39,973 nt of DNA from Ruminococcus sp. (GCA_017624895.1 JAGAMB010000033.1:1-39973); one strand, 5' to 3'; numbered from the stretch's first letter, positions 1-7,283 are shown. Notes: generated by a model from the letters alone, not told the origin. Program-made: numbers and translations.

Positions 1-588
1 CCTGAGGCTGGCGCTGTATATCCTATCGACATCATCTACAGATCCAACGCTACAAACGAGGACCTCTTCGTAAACAAGGCTGTTGACCAGGCTGGTAAGC
101 TCATGCAGGCTTACACATGGACTCAGGGTATCTACAATACTGATTACAACAAAAACTTCAAGGCTGACGCTGATGATGTTAAACTTTGCCCTGCACTTGC
201 TGATATCGCTGGCAACATGGACGGTTATATCGCTATCGCTGGTGGTGAGGAGCCTACAGAGCCTCCAACGACACCTCCTACAGAGCCTCCAACGGAGCCT
301 CCAACGACACCTCCTACAGAGCCTCCAACGGAGACTGCTACAACTGTAGCTTCTACTGTTGTTACAACAGAGACAACAGTTGCTTCTACTGTTGATACAA
401 CTGCTTCTACATCTGCTGATGCTACAACAACAGCTAAGAAGACAACAGCTAAGAAGACAACAGCTAAGAAGACAACTGCTAAGAAGGACGACTCACCTAA
501 GACAGGTGTAGCTGGCGCTGGCGTTGCAGTAGCTGGTCTTGCAGTTGCTCTTGGTACTGCATTTGTTCTCAGAAAGAAGGAAGACTAA
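1..588 (+). CDS. Cell-wall-anchored cohesin-like protein (ScaE-like), C-terminal part
   Basis: The reading frame is open from the first base, so the gene starts outside the window. About 80 residues of a globular domain end in the segment DGYIAIAG, which resembles the last strand of a Ruminococcus cohesin. A Pro/Thr linker of TEPP/TTPP units follows (about residues 82-115), then a Thr/Ala-rich stretch and three AKKTT repeats. The C-terminus is a classic sorting signal: SPKTG (an LPXTG variant), about 20 hydrophobic residues, then RKKED. Sortase would therefore attach the protein to peptidoglycan. In R. flavefaciens the single-cohesin protein ScaE anchors the cellulosome in this way, so a ScaE-like role is likely. 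The cohesin call rests on a partial domain; the sorting signal is much firmer. Dockerin proteins are encoded further right in the window. The gene ends just before a strong terminator. Confidence 0.7.
   Translation, partial: PEAGAVYPIDIIYRSNATNEDLFVNKAVDQAGKLMQAYTWTQGIYNTDYNKNFKADADDVKLCPALADIAGNMDGYIAIAGGEEPTEPPTTPPTEPPTEPPTTPPTEPPTETATTVASTVVTTETTVASTVDTTASTSADATTTAKKTTAKKTTAKKTTAKKDDSPKTGVAGAGVAVAGLAVALGTAFVLRKKED
251..333 (+). repeat. In-gene tandem repeat coding a Pro/Thr linker
   Basis: Near-identical units built from CCTACAGAGCCTCCAACG and CCAACGACACCT repeat head to tail and encode TEPP/TTPP blocks of the linker. The low divergence between units suggests recent slippage, so the linker length may vary between strains. 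Confidence 0.8.
433..486 (+). repeat. 15-nt tandem repeat coding AKKTT
   Basis: The unit gctaagaagacaaca occurs three times nearly perfectly, followed by a partial fourth copy. It encodes a Lys/Thr-rich spacer just before the sorting signal. A basic spacer at the membrane-proximal end would suit a peptidoglycan-spanning segment. Confidence 0.8.
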
Positions 589-620
589 TTAATTAGTCAT
601 AATTCTCAATGAATAATAAA

Positions 621-646
621 AGCTCTCCGCAAGGAGAGCTTTTTTA
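621..646 (+). terminator. Bidirectional intrinsic terminator
   Basis: The 8-bp stem AGCTCTCC/GGAGAGCT closes a GCAA tetraloop and is followed by TTTTTTAT. On the other strand the stem is followed by TTTTATTATT, so it can also end the converging ttcA-like transcript. Confidence 0.9.
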
Positions 647-652
647 TATGTT

Positions 653-1369
653 TCACTTGATTTGCCAGTCATCAAGATCACGCTGCATTGCACCGAATAT
701 CCGCATTTTTGAGCCGTGATTTTCTTTTTCAAGAAAAGCTGTAAGCTCCTTTGTATGCTGTCGGTTGGTATGACCATCAGCCTTGCAGTTCAGCTTGAAT
801 ACAGGCAGTTCCAGTTTTTTTGCCGCCCTGCGAATATCCTTTTCAGGAGCAAGCACAAGGGGACGAATAAGAGTGAGCTTTTTGTCATCAAGGAGAGTTA
901 CCGGCGAATAGCAGCCAATTCGCCCCTCTGTCAGTAAATTCATCAGGAAAGTTTCCACAGAATCGTCAAGGTTATGCCCTAAAGCAAGCTTTGTGAAGTT
1001 ATTGTCCGCCGCAAAATTATTCAGTGCGCCTCTCCTCATTCTTGCACAAAGGCTGCAAGGAGATTTCTCCTTTCTTATATCGAAAACAATTTCACCGATA
1101 TGGGTGGGGATGATCTTGTGTTCAACCCCGATTTTTTTGCAGTATTCGGTAATTCCTGAAAAATCCGCAGCAATACCGTCAAAGCAGGGATCAACAGAAA
1201 CAGCGGAAATTTCGTAGTTAATTTCCAGAATATCACGCAGCCGCACAAGTCCCCAAAGGAGAATAAGACTGTCCTTTCCGCCCGAAACTCCGACAGCGAC
1301 GCGATCACCGTCGTCAAGCATATGGTATTGCTGAACGGCTTTGCGCAGATAGCCCAAAATTTTTTGCAT
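653..1369 (-). CDS. ttcA: TtcA-family tRNA 2-thiocytidine synthetase
   Basis: This is an adenine-nucleotide alpha-hydrolase (PP-loop) enzyme that would activate a tRNA cytidine (C32 in characterised TtcA) with ATP and replace oxygen with sulfur. The P-loop SGGKDS lies at residues 29-34. A CxxC pair (C105, C108) and a later cysteine in LNCKADG (C195) match the three ligands of the TtcA [4Fe-4S] cluster. GHNLDD follows at 131-136. The length (238 aa) is usual for bacterial members of this family. I start at the ATG at 1369, because GGAGG sits 7 nt upstream; the in-frame TTG at 1381 overlaps that site. The gene converges on the anchored cohesin gene and diverges from the operon at 1504. Other TtcA/TilS-like PP-loop enzymes exist, so the exact substrate is inferred. 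Confidence 0.85.
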   Translation of the reverse strand: MQKILGYLRKAVQQYHMLDDGDRVAVGVSGGKDSLILLWGLVRLRDILEINYEISAVSVDPCFDGIAADFSGITEYCKKIGVEHKIIPTHIGEIVFDIRKEKSPCSLCARMRRGALNNFAADNNFTKLALGHNLDDSVETFLMNLLTEGRIGCYSPVTLLDDKKLTLIRPLVLAPEKDIRRAAKKLELPVFKLNCKADGHTNRQHTKELTAFLEKENHGSKMRIFGAMQRDLDDWQIK

Positions 1370-1401
1370 AATTGCCTCCAAAAATTAAGTTTATATCATA
1401 A

Positions 1402-1430
1402 ATTATACATCAAAATGAATAAAATTGCAA
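1402..1430 (-). promoter_or_regulatory. Promoter of the ttcA-like gene
   Basis: On the minus strand TTGCAA is followed after 17 nt by TATAAT. The -10 box lies about 33 nt from the start codon. Confidence 0.75.
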
Positions 1431-1437
1431 GAATATA

Positions 1438-1466
1438 TTGCAAAAAAGAGAAAAATGTAATATAAT
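1438..1466 (+). promoter_or_regulatory. Promoter of the 1504-4082 operon
   Basis: TTGCAA, a 17-nt spacer and TATAAT precede the small membrane protein gene. Its -35 box lies only 7 bp from that of the divergent ttcA-like promoter, so the two may compete for polymerase. Confidence 0.75.
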
Positions 1467-1503
1467 ATAATATAGAAAATATAAAAGAAAGAAAGGCAAA
1501 AAA

Positions 1504-1965
1504 ATGACAGAAGAACTTAAAAATTTACTTATTATGCTTGGCTCAATCGTGGCTATTCTCCTTTTGGTGATTATCCTTTTCGGCGGAAAAGGTCCCCTTC
1601 GTAAGCTTATCGGCTTTTTTATTGAGGAAACCGACGATGATTTTGCCCACGATGGCCGCAGAACAGAGGAAACACAGAAGTGTACGAATGAACCGATTGT
1701 GGAAATGGTGAAACTTGTCCGCAAAACTGACGACAGACTTCGTGTTTTCGAAAGCGATGGAAGTATGCACATTGTAGATCCGTATTTTGAGCTTGAATTT
1801 GTAACCCGCAAGGGAAAAAGACTTAAAATCAGGTGTTCTGAAGCTGCATACGGGAAAATCCCCTTTAATGAGGAGGGTTCGCTTACATACAAGAGGAATA
1901 CACTTGTTAAATTCAAATTCTATGAGGGAATAATTTTTAACGATACGGAGCAGCTAAATGGTTAA
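1504..1965 (+). CDS. Small single-pass membrane protein of unknown function
   Basis: I do not recognise this 153-residue protein. Residues 7-26 form one hydrophobic helix (IMLGSIVAILLLVIILF). A basic GKGPLRK segment follows, so the remaining 120 residues probably face the cytoplasm. The soluble part is charged, has alternating beta-like segments (RVFESDGSMHIVDPYFELEFVT) and has no catalytic motif that I can see. The ribosome-binding site is an AGAAAGAAAGG stretch about 8 nt from the ATG. The stop overlaps the start of ung by 8 nt, so the two are translationally coupled. It is the first gene of a run containing ung, metF and a methionine-synthase reactivation protein, but that company gives no clear functional hint. 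Confidence 0.75.
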   Translation: MTEELKNLLIMLGSIVAILLLVIILFGGKGPLRKLIGFFIEETDDDFAHDGRRTEETQKCTNEPIVEMVKLVRKTDDRLRVFESDGSMHIVDPYFELEFVTRKGKRLKIRCSEAAYGKIPFNEEGSLTYKRNTLVKFKFYEGIIFNDTEQLNG

Positions 1966-2638
1966 TTTTAATAACGACTGGGACAAAATATTAGACGGTG
2001 AGTTTGATAAAGACTATTATTTGAAACTCCGCCAGTTTCTCATAAGCGAATACAAGTCGCAGAAAATTTATCCGTCAATGTATGACATCTTTAATGCGCT
2101 GAAGCTGACTTCTTATGAAAATGTGAAGTGCGTTATTATTGGTCAGGATCCCTACCATGGCGAGGGGCAGGCTCACGGATTGAGTTTTTCCGTCAGAAAG
2201 GGAGTTGCTCCGCCGCCTTCACTTGTTAACATTTTCAAGGAAATCAAGGCTGACATTGGTGTTGACAATGCAGGCAAACACGGTGAGCTGACAAAATGGG
2301 CGGAAAATGGCGTGCTGCTGCTTAATTCTGTGCTGACAGTCAGAGCAAATCAGCCGAGAAGTCACCGCGGACAGGGCTGGGAAATTTTCACCACCGAGGT
2401 TATACGGCTTCTCAACAGCCGCGAAAAGCCGATGGTGTTTATGCTGTGGGGTGCCGATGCAAAGGCTAAGGCACAGTTTATCACAAATCCACAGCATCTT
2501 ATACTTACTGCCGCCCATCCAAGCCCACTTTCGGCATATAATGGATTTTTCGGATGCAGGCATTTTTCAAGGGCGAATGAGTTCCTGCGAGCAAACAATA
2601 TGGAAGAAATCGACTGGTCAATTCAGGAGGAAATATGA
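1958..2638 (+). CDS. ung: Uracil-DNA glycosylase, family 1
   Basis: The enzyme removes uracil from DNA to start base-excision repair. It carries the family-1 water-activating motif GQDPYHG (residues 62-68, catalytic D64) and the minor-groove loop HPSPLSA (H187). The PPPSL segment and the LLLNSVLTVR strand with its conserved Asn are also present. At 226 aa it is full length. It overlaps the preceding membrane-protein gene by 8 nt and the following metF by 4 nt (ATGA), so all are on one transcript. The start fits a GGAG within the upstream coding sequence. Confidence 0.97.
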   Translation: MVNFNNDWDKILDGEFDKDYYLKLRQFLISEYKSQKIYPSMYDIFNALKLTSYENVKCVIIGQDPYHGEGQAHGLSFSVRKGVAPPPSLVNIFKEIKADIGVDNAGKHGELTKWAENGVLLLNSVLTVRANQPRSHRGQGWEIFTTEVIRLLNSREKPMVFMLWGADAKAKAQFITNPQHLILTAAHPSPLSAYNGFFGCRHFSRANEFLRANNMEEIDWSIQEEI

Positions 2639-3495
2639 AGGTAAAAGAATTATTCAAAAATAAAACGGTTTACTCATTTGAGGTGTTCCCTCCAAAGAGT
2701 ACAAGTTCAATTGATACGATATACAACGCTCTTGATAAATTGGTTGATTTAAAACCCGATTTCATCAGCGTAACATTCAGCGCAGGCGGAAGCGGAAACA
2801 GCACTCTTGCTCTTGATATCGCCTCAAAAGTGAAGTCCATGGGGATAATTCCTGTGCTTCACCTGCCATGTATCAATTACACAAGGGAGCAGATAGATCA
2901 AACTCTCGACGAGGCAAAGCGTAGGGGAATTGAGCATATTCTTGCCCTCCGCGGTGATATAAACCCGGATATTCCGCCTGTCAAGGATTTTGTCTATGCC
3001 AGCGATCTTATCAGATATCTCCGTACTAAGGGCGATTTTGACATAGCAGCCGCTTGTTATCCTGAGGGACACCCTGACGCTGAAAACATTGAGCAGGATA
3101 TTGAAAATCTTAAAATTAAGGTGAATGCAGGCGCGGATCATCTTATAACTCAGCTCTTTTTTGATAACGCATATTTCTGGGACTTCCGCGAAAAGGCTGC
3201 TGCAAAGGGCATAAATGTTCCGATTGAGGCTGGTATTATGCCGGTAGTCAATAAGAAGCAGATTGAGCGAATGGTTACGACCTGTGGTGCAAGCCTGCCG
3301 AGAAAATTTGTTAAAATCATGCAGAAATACGAGCATAATCCTGAGGCGCTCCGTGATGCAGGAATTGCCTATGCCATTGACCAGATAATTGACCTTGCGG
3401 CAGGAGATGTTGACGGAATACATCTTTATACAATGAATAATCCCTATGTTGCGACAAAAATCAGCGAGGCAGTTTCGGGAGTAATCTCCGTATGA
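2635..3495 (+). CDS. metF: 5,10-methylenetetrahydrofolate reductase
   Basis: MetF reduces methylene-THF to methyl-THF, the methyl donor for methionine synthase. The N-terminus has YSFEVFPPKS, whose Glu16 corresponds to the catalytic glutamate of the family. HLPCINYTREQ, LALRGD and the barrel segment ITQLFFDNAYFWDF are all recognisable MetF signatures. The length (286 aa) is normal for the short bacterial form, which lacks the eukaryotic regulatory domain. The start codon overlaps the ung stop (ATGA), preceded by AGGAGG. The next gene overlaps by 4 nt and encodes the reactivation domain of B12-dependent methionine synthase, so the pair supports one pathway. Confidence 0.95.
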   Translation: MKVKELFKNKTVYSFEVFPPKSTSSIDTIYNALDKLVDLKPDFISVTFSAGGSGNSTLALDIASKVKSMGIIPVLHLPCINYTREQIDQTLDEAKRRGIEHILALRGDINPDIPPVKDFVYASDLIRYLRTKGDFDIAAACYPEGHPDAENIEQDIENLKIKVNAGADHLITQLFFDNAYFWDFREKAAAKGINVPIEAGIMPVVNKKQIERMVTTCGASLPRKFVKIMQKYEHNPEALRDAGIAYAIDQIIDLAAGDVDGIHLYTMNNPYVATKISEAVSGVISV

Positions 3496-4082
3496 TTGAG
3501 CTAAGCGAGATATCAAAAGCTGAAGCAGCAAGATATATGGGAATACGTACTGTTCCTGATATGCAGACGGCAAAGCTTCTTGACAAGTGGGAGATGATTG
3601 TCAGAAACCGTTTAAGACCTGCCTATGTCTATCGTGAGGTTGATATGGAGTTCACCGCTGAGGGGATACGGCTTGACGGTTTAGATGTTCCTCTTACGGG
3701 GAGAAGTATAAGTAAGCTGCTGAATGGCTGTAAAAGGGCAGTTGTTCTTGCAGCCACCGTATCTTCTGAGGCTGACAGACTTATACGTGAAACATCGGTG
3801 ACAGATATGGCGGCGGCACTTGCGGTTGATGCTCTTTGCAGCGCGGCAATTGAGCAGGTATGTGACAAAGCCGAGCTTGAAATATTCGGGGATATGCCTA
3901 AGGAGCAGCGGACGTATCGTTTCAGCCCTGGATATGGGGATCTGCCCTTAGAATTACAGTTAAATCTGCTGACATATCTTAATGCACAGCGGAGAATAGG
4001 CTTGAGCTGTACCGAGAGCTATCTCTTGACACCGACAAAATCAGTAACAGCTATAATTGGAATAAAAACCGTTCGTGAATAA
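3492..4082 (+). CDS. Stand-alone MetH activation-domain protein
   Basis: This 196-residue protein resembles the C-terminal S-adenosylmethionine-binding activation domain of cobalamin-dependent methionine synthase. The family's AdoMet-binding core is visible as YRFSPGYGDLPLELQ (RFSPGYGD at residues 143-150). In E. coli MetH this domain rescues oxidised cobalamin by reductive methylation. Here it is a separate polypeptide translated with metF (4-nt overlap, ATGA). I infer that this organism's MetH lacks a fused activation domain and is repaired in trans; no metH lies in the window. The gene ends in a terminator whose left arm overlaps the stop codon. A related corrinoid-protein reactivase role is the main alternative. 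Confidence 0.82.
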   Translation: MIELSEISKAEAARYMGIRTVPDMQTAKLLDKWEMIVRNRLRPAYVYREVDMEFTAEGIRLDGLDVPLTGRSISKLLNGCKRAVVLAATVSSEADRLIRETSVTDMAAALAVDALCSAAIEQVCDKAELEIFGDMPKEQRTYRFSPGYGDLPLELQLNLLTYLNAQRRIGLSCTESYLLTPTKSVTAIIGIKTVRE

Positions 4083-4105
4083 AATGCGGACGGTTTAATT
4101 TTTTT
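4066..4105 (+). terminator. Intrinsic terminator of the ung-metF operon
   Basis: AAACCGT pairs with ACGGTTT around a loop of about 16 nt, with an inner CG/CG pair, and a run of Ts follows. The left arm covers the last codons of the preceding gene. Confidence 0.75.
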
Positions 4106-4194
4106 AGTTATTACGTATAAAACATTGAAGATATTAAGATTGTATTTAAAAAAAATCTCCAAAATTCAGCCCTTTCTATTATGTAAAATTACTA

Positions 4195-4224
4195 TTGACA
4201 CAGTAAGTGAAAAAATGTTATAAT
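4195..4224 (+). promoter_or_regulatory. Promoter of the first solute-binding lipoprotein operon
   Basis: Consensus TTGACA, 18-nt spacer and TATAAT, with an extended -10 (TGT before the box). It should be strong. The upstream 100 bp are A/T-rich and hold nothing else I recognise. Confidence 0.85.
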
Positions 4225-4272
4225 TAATAAAAAAGATAATATTCATAATAATTGACAAAAAGGAGTTCGAAA

Positions 4273-5676
4273 ATGAGAAAAACAAAGGCAATTACAGCTT
4301 TTATTTTAGCGTTAGCAGCCACTATCTCTGTGACAGGCTGCGATAATGGCAGCGAATCATCAAATCCCTATGCCGATGTTGATGTTTCTGCTGATGTTCG
4401 TAATAAAATAAAAGACAGCGTTATGACAACCGATCTTCTTCCCGATACTGAGCTTGAAAATAAAACCATAAAATGGCTTGCTACATGGGACATAAACCCC
4501 GATGCAACAGGAAAAAACAAGCCTACTGAGCTTGTTGCCTTTGAAGAAAAATATGGCGGTAAGGTCGAGTGGATAAGATGTGAACACAATGACCGCTATG
4601 AAAAGCTTGCACAGATGATTGACAGCGGCGATGGCGTTGACTTCTTCTATGCAGGGGATAAAGATGCATTCCCAAAGGGTGCAATCAGAGGTATGTTTGT
4701 ACCTGTAGATGATTATATAGACTTCAGCTCTCCTCTTTGGGAGGGTGTGCAGGATGTAAATGACAGCCTTATATGGAACGACAAGCATTATTGCGTTATT
4801 ACACAGACAACGGGCGATAATGTTGCCTGTGTTTACAATAAGAAAACGGTAGAGGAGGCAGGTCTTACCGATCCTGCTGAGCTATATGCCAACGGCGAGT
4901 GGACATGGGACACATTCCACGATATGCTCAAAAGCTATGTTGATGTTGAAAATGAAAAATTCGGCATTGACAGCTGGTGGTATGAGTTCGGACTTATGGC
5001 AACAACGGGAGTTCCGGCTGTTGAGATACAGGATGGAAAGCTTGTGAGCAATATAAGCGATCCCGCAATGGAAAGAGTGCAGAATTTTATGTATGACCTA
5101 TACTCATCGGGCAGTATTGCTATTGGTGTAGGTGATTACGGCTGGGATTCTCACCCTGAGTATATCGGAGAAGGAAAACTGCTTTTCTATCCTGTGGGAC
5201 TTTATGAGTTTTATATGACGGAGGCTTCATGGAAGGGCAAGTTTGGCGAGGACGTCGGATTTGTTCCTATGCCAAAGGATCCGGAAGCTGACGAATATTA
5301 TATTCCGGTTGGAACAGAGGCTTACTGCTTTGTAAAGGGCGGTCAAAATCCAGAGGGAGTTGCCCGTTATCTTGACTGTAAGAGATTTGCAATTCTTGAT
5401 GAAACCACAAGTGAGCTTGGCGATCAGCAGTTCAGAGAAGATTACGGCTGGACAGAAGAAATGATAGAAATGAAAAACAGTATGCAGGAGCTGGCAGACG
5501 CTAATCCCTTTATTGATGTTTCGAAGGGTGTATCTGCTGACTGCGGCGAGCTTCTTGACACCGAGCTGAGAAATTCCGCTAAGGGAAAGCCCTGGAATGA
5601 AACATATGATGCAATGTATGCAACTCTTGATGTAATGCTTGAAGATGCAAATAATAATTTAACAGAAAATGAGTAA
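4273..5676 (+). CDS. Extracellular solute-binding lipoprotein (family 1), orphan
   Basis: A 467-residue secreted lipoprotein. The signal peptide ends in the lipobox VTGC with Cys23 as the lipidated residue. The mature part has the family-1 (sugar-type) binding-protein layout: KTIKWLATWD near the start, FEEKYGGKVEW, a middle SLIWNDKHYCVI strand and YANGEWTWDTFHDM, typical of carbohydrate binders. I start at the ATG at 4273, with AGGAG 8 nt upstream; the TTG at 4252 has no such site. No permease or ATPase gene is nearby. The next gene, 34 bp on, encodes an NAD-dependent epimerase. A clear paralogue lies at 14277. The ligand is unknown; it may feed a transporter encoded elsewhere or act on surface glycans. 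Confidence 0.85.
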   Translation: MRKTKAITAFILALAATISVTGCDNGSESSNPYADVDVSADVRNKIKDSVMTTDLLPDTELENKTIKWLATWDINPDATGKNKPTELVAFEEKYGGKVEWIRCEHNDRYEKLAQMIDSGDGVDFFYAGDKDAFPKGAIRGMFVPVDDYIDFSSPLWEGVQDVNDSLIWNDKHYCVITQTTGDNVACVYNKKTVEEAGLTDPAELYANGEWTWDTFHDMLKSYVDVENEKFGIDSWWYEFGLMATTGVPAVEIQDGKLVSNISDPAMERVQNFMYDLYSSGSIAIGVGDYGWDSHPEYIGEGKLLFYPVGLYEFYMTEASWKGKFGEDVGFVPMPKDPEADEYYIPVGTEAYCFVKGGQNPEGVARYLDCKRFAILDETTSELGDQQFREDYGWTEEMIEMKNSMQELADANPFIDVSKGVSADCGELLDTELRNSAKGKPWNETYDAMYATLDVMLEDANNNLTENE

Positions 5677-5710
5677 TATAACTAATGTGATTGGAAGGAG
5701 GGCGTGAATT

Positions 5711-6673
5711 ATGAAAACAGTTCTTGTAACAGGAGGATGCGGACTTATTGGACAGCATATTTGCTCAGGTCTGCTGAAGAAAGGCTTTGCTGTTATTGCA
5801 GCAGATGCCGAGGAGAATATGTACAACACGGGAAAACTCCATTATCAGTTTATTAAATGTGAAGCTACAGATAAAAACACATTTGCGGAAATATTTGAAA
5901 ATAATAGTATAGACATTGTGATTCATGCCGCTTGTACTGTAGATAACGATCTTGGACCGATTGTGACAGAAAAACAGATGAGCGATTCAAAGCAATGTGA
6001 TAAGTTTATTTATCGTTATGCAATGACAACTGATACTGTAAAGAAGTTTATTCTTATAAGTACAGACAGGGTATATGAGTTTCCGAAAACCCGTGAGCCT
6101 ATACGTGAGGACGCGGATATAAGAACTACCTCAAATTATGCTATTATGAAGTATGAGTCTGAAAAGGCGCTGATTTCTGAAATGCAGCATCATAAGGAAA
6201 TAATGGTATGTATTGCCCGTGTATCACCCGTTTATACGTTTAATTTTATAGACAATCTTGTATCAAAGATAACTGATCCTAAGGACGGAACAAAATTTGT
6301 ATACGGCAAGGGACAGTACGGATTTCAGTTCTGCTGTGTTCACAATCTGGTTGATTTCATACTCTGCTTTGTAAAAAATGCGGAGGATATGCAGTATGCA
6401 GGAATATATAATGTTTGCGACAAGCTGCTCACAACAGCTGCGGATATTATATCCTTTATGCGTGAAAATCATTCTCTTGGAACAGTTTTGCAGAAAACGG
6501 GCGGAAACAGCGGAGCATTATCGAAGATCAAAGGCATTTTCGGCGGAAACAAGGAAGAAAAAACAAATTATCGCTATCTTGATATGAGCAAGGTTGAGAA
6601 TAACAATCTTCTTGATAACACAAAAGCGAAAAAGCTTGTTAATTTCCGCTGGGATATTCATAATACGAAATAA
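5711..6673 (+). CDS. NAD(P)-dependent epimerase/dehydratase (extended SDR)
   Basis: A 320-residue Rossmann enzyme of the extended short-chain dehydrogenase family, as used for nucleotide-sugar epimerases and dehydratases. The NAD-binding motif GGCGLIG is at residues 8-14. The catalytic YxxxK is present as YAIMK (Y143, K147), preceded by ILISTDRVYE with its conserved serine/threonine. VCIARVSPVY and the C-terminal half form the variable substrate region. A strong GGAGG lies upstream of the ATG. It follows the solute-binding lipoprotein by 34 bp and precedes a terminator, so the two form one operon. The substrate cannot be told; GalE-, RmlB- or reductase-like activities are possible. The stretch at about 255-285 (TGGNSGALSKIKGIFGGNKEEK) looks like a flexible, lineage-specific insertion. 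Confidence 0.85.
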   Translation: MKTVLVTGGCGLIGQHICSGLLKKGFAVIAADAEENMYNTGKLHYQFIKCEATDKNTFAEIFENNSIDIVIHAACTVDNDLGPIVTEKQMSDSKQCDKFIYRYAMTTDTVKKFILISTDRVYEFPKTREPIREDADIRTTSNYAIMKYESEKALISEMQHHKEIMVCIARVSPVYTFNFIDNLVSKITDPKDGTKFVYGKGQYGFQFCCVHNLVDFILCFVKNAEDMQYAGIYNVCDKLLTTAADIISFMRENHSLGTVLQKTGGNSGALSKIKGIFGGNKEEKTNYRYLDMSKVENNNLLDNTKAKKLVNFRWDIHNTK

Positions 6674-6678
6674 CATCA

Positions 6679-6706
6679 AAAACGCCCCGATATATGGGGC
6701 GTTTTC
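6679..6706 (+). terminator. Bidirectional intrinsic terminator
   Basis: AAAACGCCCC/GGGGCGTTTT stem with a 7-nt loop between convergent genes. A-rich left and T-rich right flanks let it end both transcripts. Confidence 0.9.
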
Positions 6707-6949
6707 TTATTCAACAACAGTATAATTATCCGCTGCATTTTCCTTTGTAGCGTGTTCGGTTACATTCAGCACCTTAACTTTAAGCGGACGAGTACCCATA
6801 TTGATTTCGATGATATCGCCCACTTTTACATCATATGAGGCTCTTGCCACCTTGCCGTTTACCACGATTTTTTCAGCGTCGCAGGCTTCATTAGCAACAG
6901 TACGGCGCTTTATAAGACGAGTAACCTTCAGATATTTGTCTAAACGCAT
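6707..6949 (-). CDS. rqcP: S4-domain RNA-binding protein RqcP (YabO)
   Basis: An 80-residue S4-domain protein: MRLDKYLKVTRLIKRRTVANEACD, then VNGKVARASYDVKVGDIIEI, the standard S4 fold. In Bacillus, RqcP (YabO) binds the 50S-peptidyl-tRNA complex and works with RqcH in poly-alanine tailing of stalled chains. The gene order mazG-hup-rqcP matches the Firmicutes yabN/yabO region, which supports this over Hsp15-like relatives. I start at 6949 because GGAG lies 8 nt upstream; a longer in-frame extension to 7126 runs through the hup gene and is not credible. It ends next to a bidirectional terminator. Confidence 0.88.
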   Translation of the reverse strand: MRLDKYLKVTRLIKRRTVANEACDAEKIVVNGKVARASYDVKVGDIIEINMGTRPLKVKVLNVTEHATKENAADNYTVVE

Positions 6950-6969
6950 ATTTATTCTCCTATAGATAA

Positions 6970-6989
6970 AGGGCAGGATATCCTGCCCT
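6970..6989. other. Perfect 20-bp palindrome between hup and rqcP
   Basis: AGGGCAGGATATCCTGCCCT is a perfect palindrome in the 58-bp gap between the two genes. On the minus strand it is followed by TTTATC, so it could be a weak attenuator or a 3'-end protecting hairpin for hup mRNA. It is also shaped like a dimeric protein-binding site. Confidence 0.6.
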
Positions 6990-7007
6990 ATAGTCATTTT
7001 ACTTGAA

Positions 7008-7283
7008 TTACTTGTTAACAGCTTCTTTGAGTGTTTTGCCGGGCTTGAAACCGGGAGCCTTGCTGGGAGGACATACCATCTTCTGCTTTGTTCTGGGGTT
7101 GATGCATGTCTTTTCGCCTCTCTCACGAACCTCGAATGTACCGAAACCTGTGATAGAAACCTTTTCGCCTTTTACAAGAGCTTCTGAAATAGCTGCTAAT
7201 GTAGCGTCCAGTGCGGAAGCTGCATCCTTCTTTGTGCAGTTAGCTTTATCTGCAATTGAATTAATAAGTTCTGTTTTAGTCAT
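7008..7283 (-). CDS. hup: HU-family DNA-binding protein
   Basis: A 91-residue nucleoid protein that bends and wraps DNA as a dimer. VSITGFGTFEVRERGEK is the conserved saddle, and Pro63 in CINPRTKQK is the intercalating proline at the tip of the beta-arm; the C-terminus SKAPGFKPGKTLKEAV is standard. Unusual points: the arm holds two cysteines (C60, C71), and Ile61 stands where most HU proteins have arginine in the RNP motif. GGAGG precedes the ATG. The gene sits between mazG and rqcP on the same strand. A small inverted repeat (ATCAGAATA/TATTCTGAT, 7316-7337) lies just upstream, across the mazG stop. Confidence 0.95.
   Translation of the reverse strand: MTKTELINSIADKANCTKKDAASALDATLAAISEALVKGEKVSITGFGTFEVRERGEKTCINPRTKQKMVCPPSKAPGFKPGKTLKEAVNK

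Noticed and set aside
83..349. Ser/Leu/Gln-rich open frame within the cohesin gene
   Set aside because: It is frame-shifted over the TEPP tandem repeats and yields an artificial LQSLQRHLLQ repeat. The sorting-signal frame is the real one.
6950..7126. N-terminal extension of RqcP into the hup gene
   Set aside because: It overlaps hup in another frame and crosses the 20-bp palindrome. The S4 domain begins exactly at the ATG at 6949 with its own ribosome-binding site.
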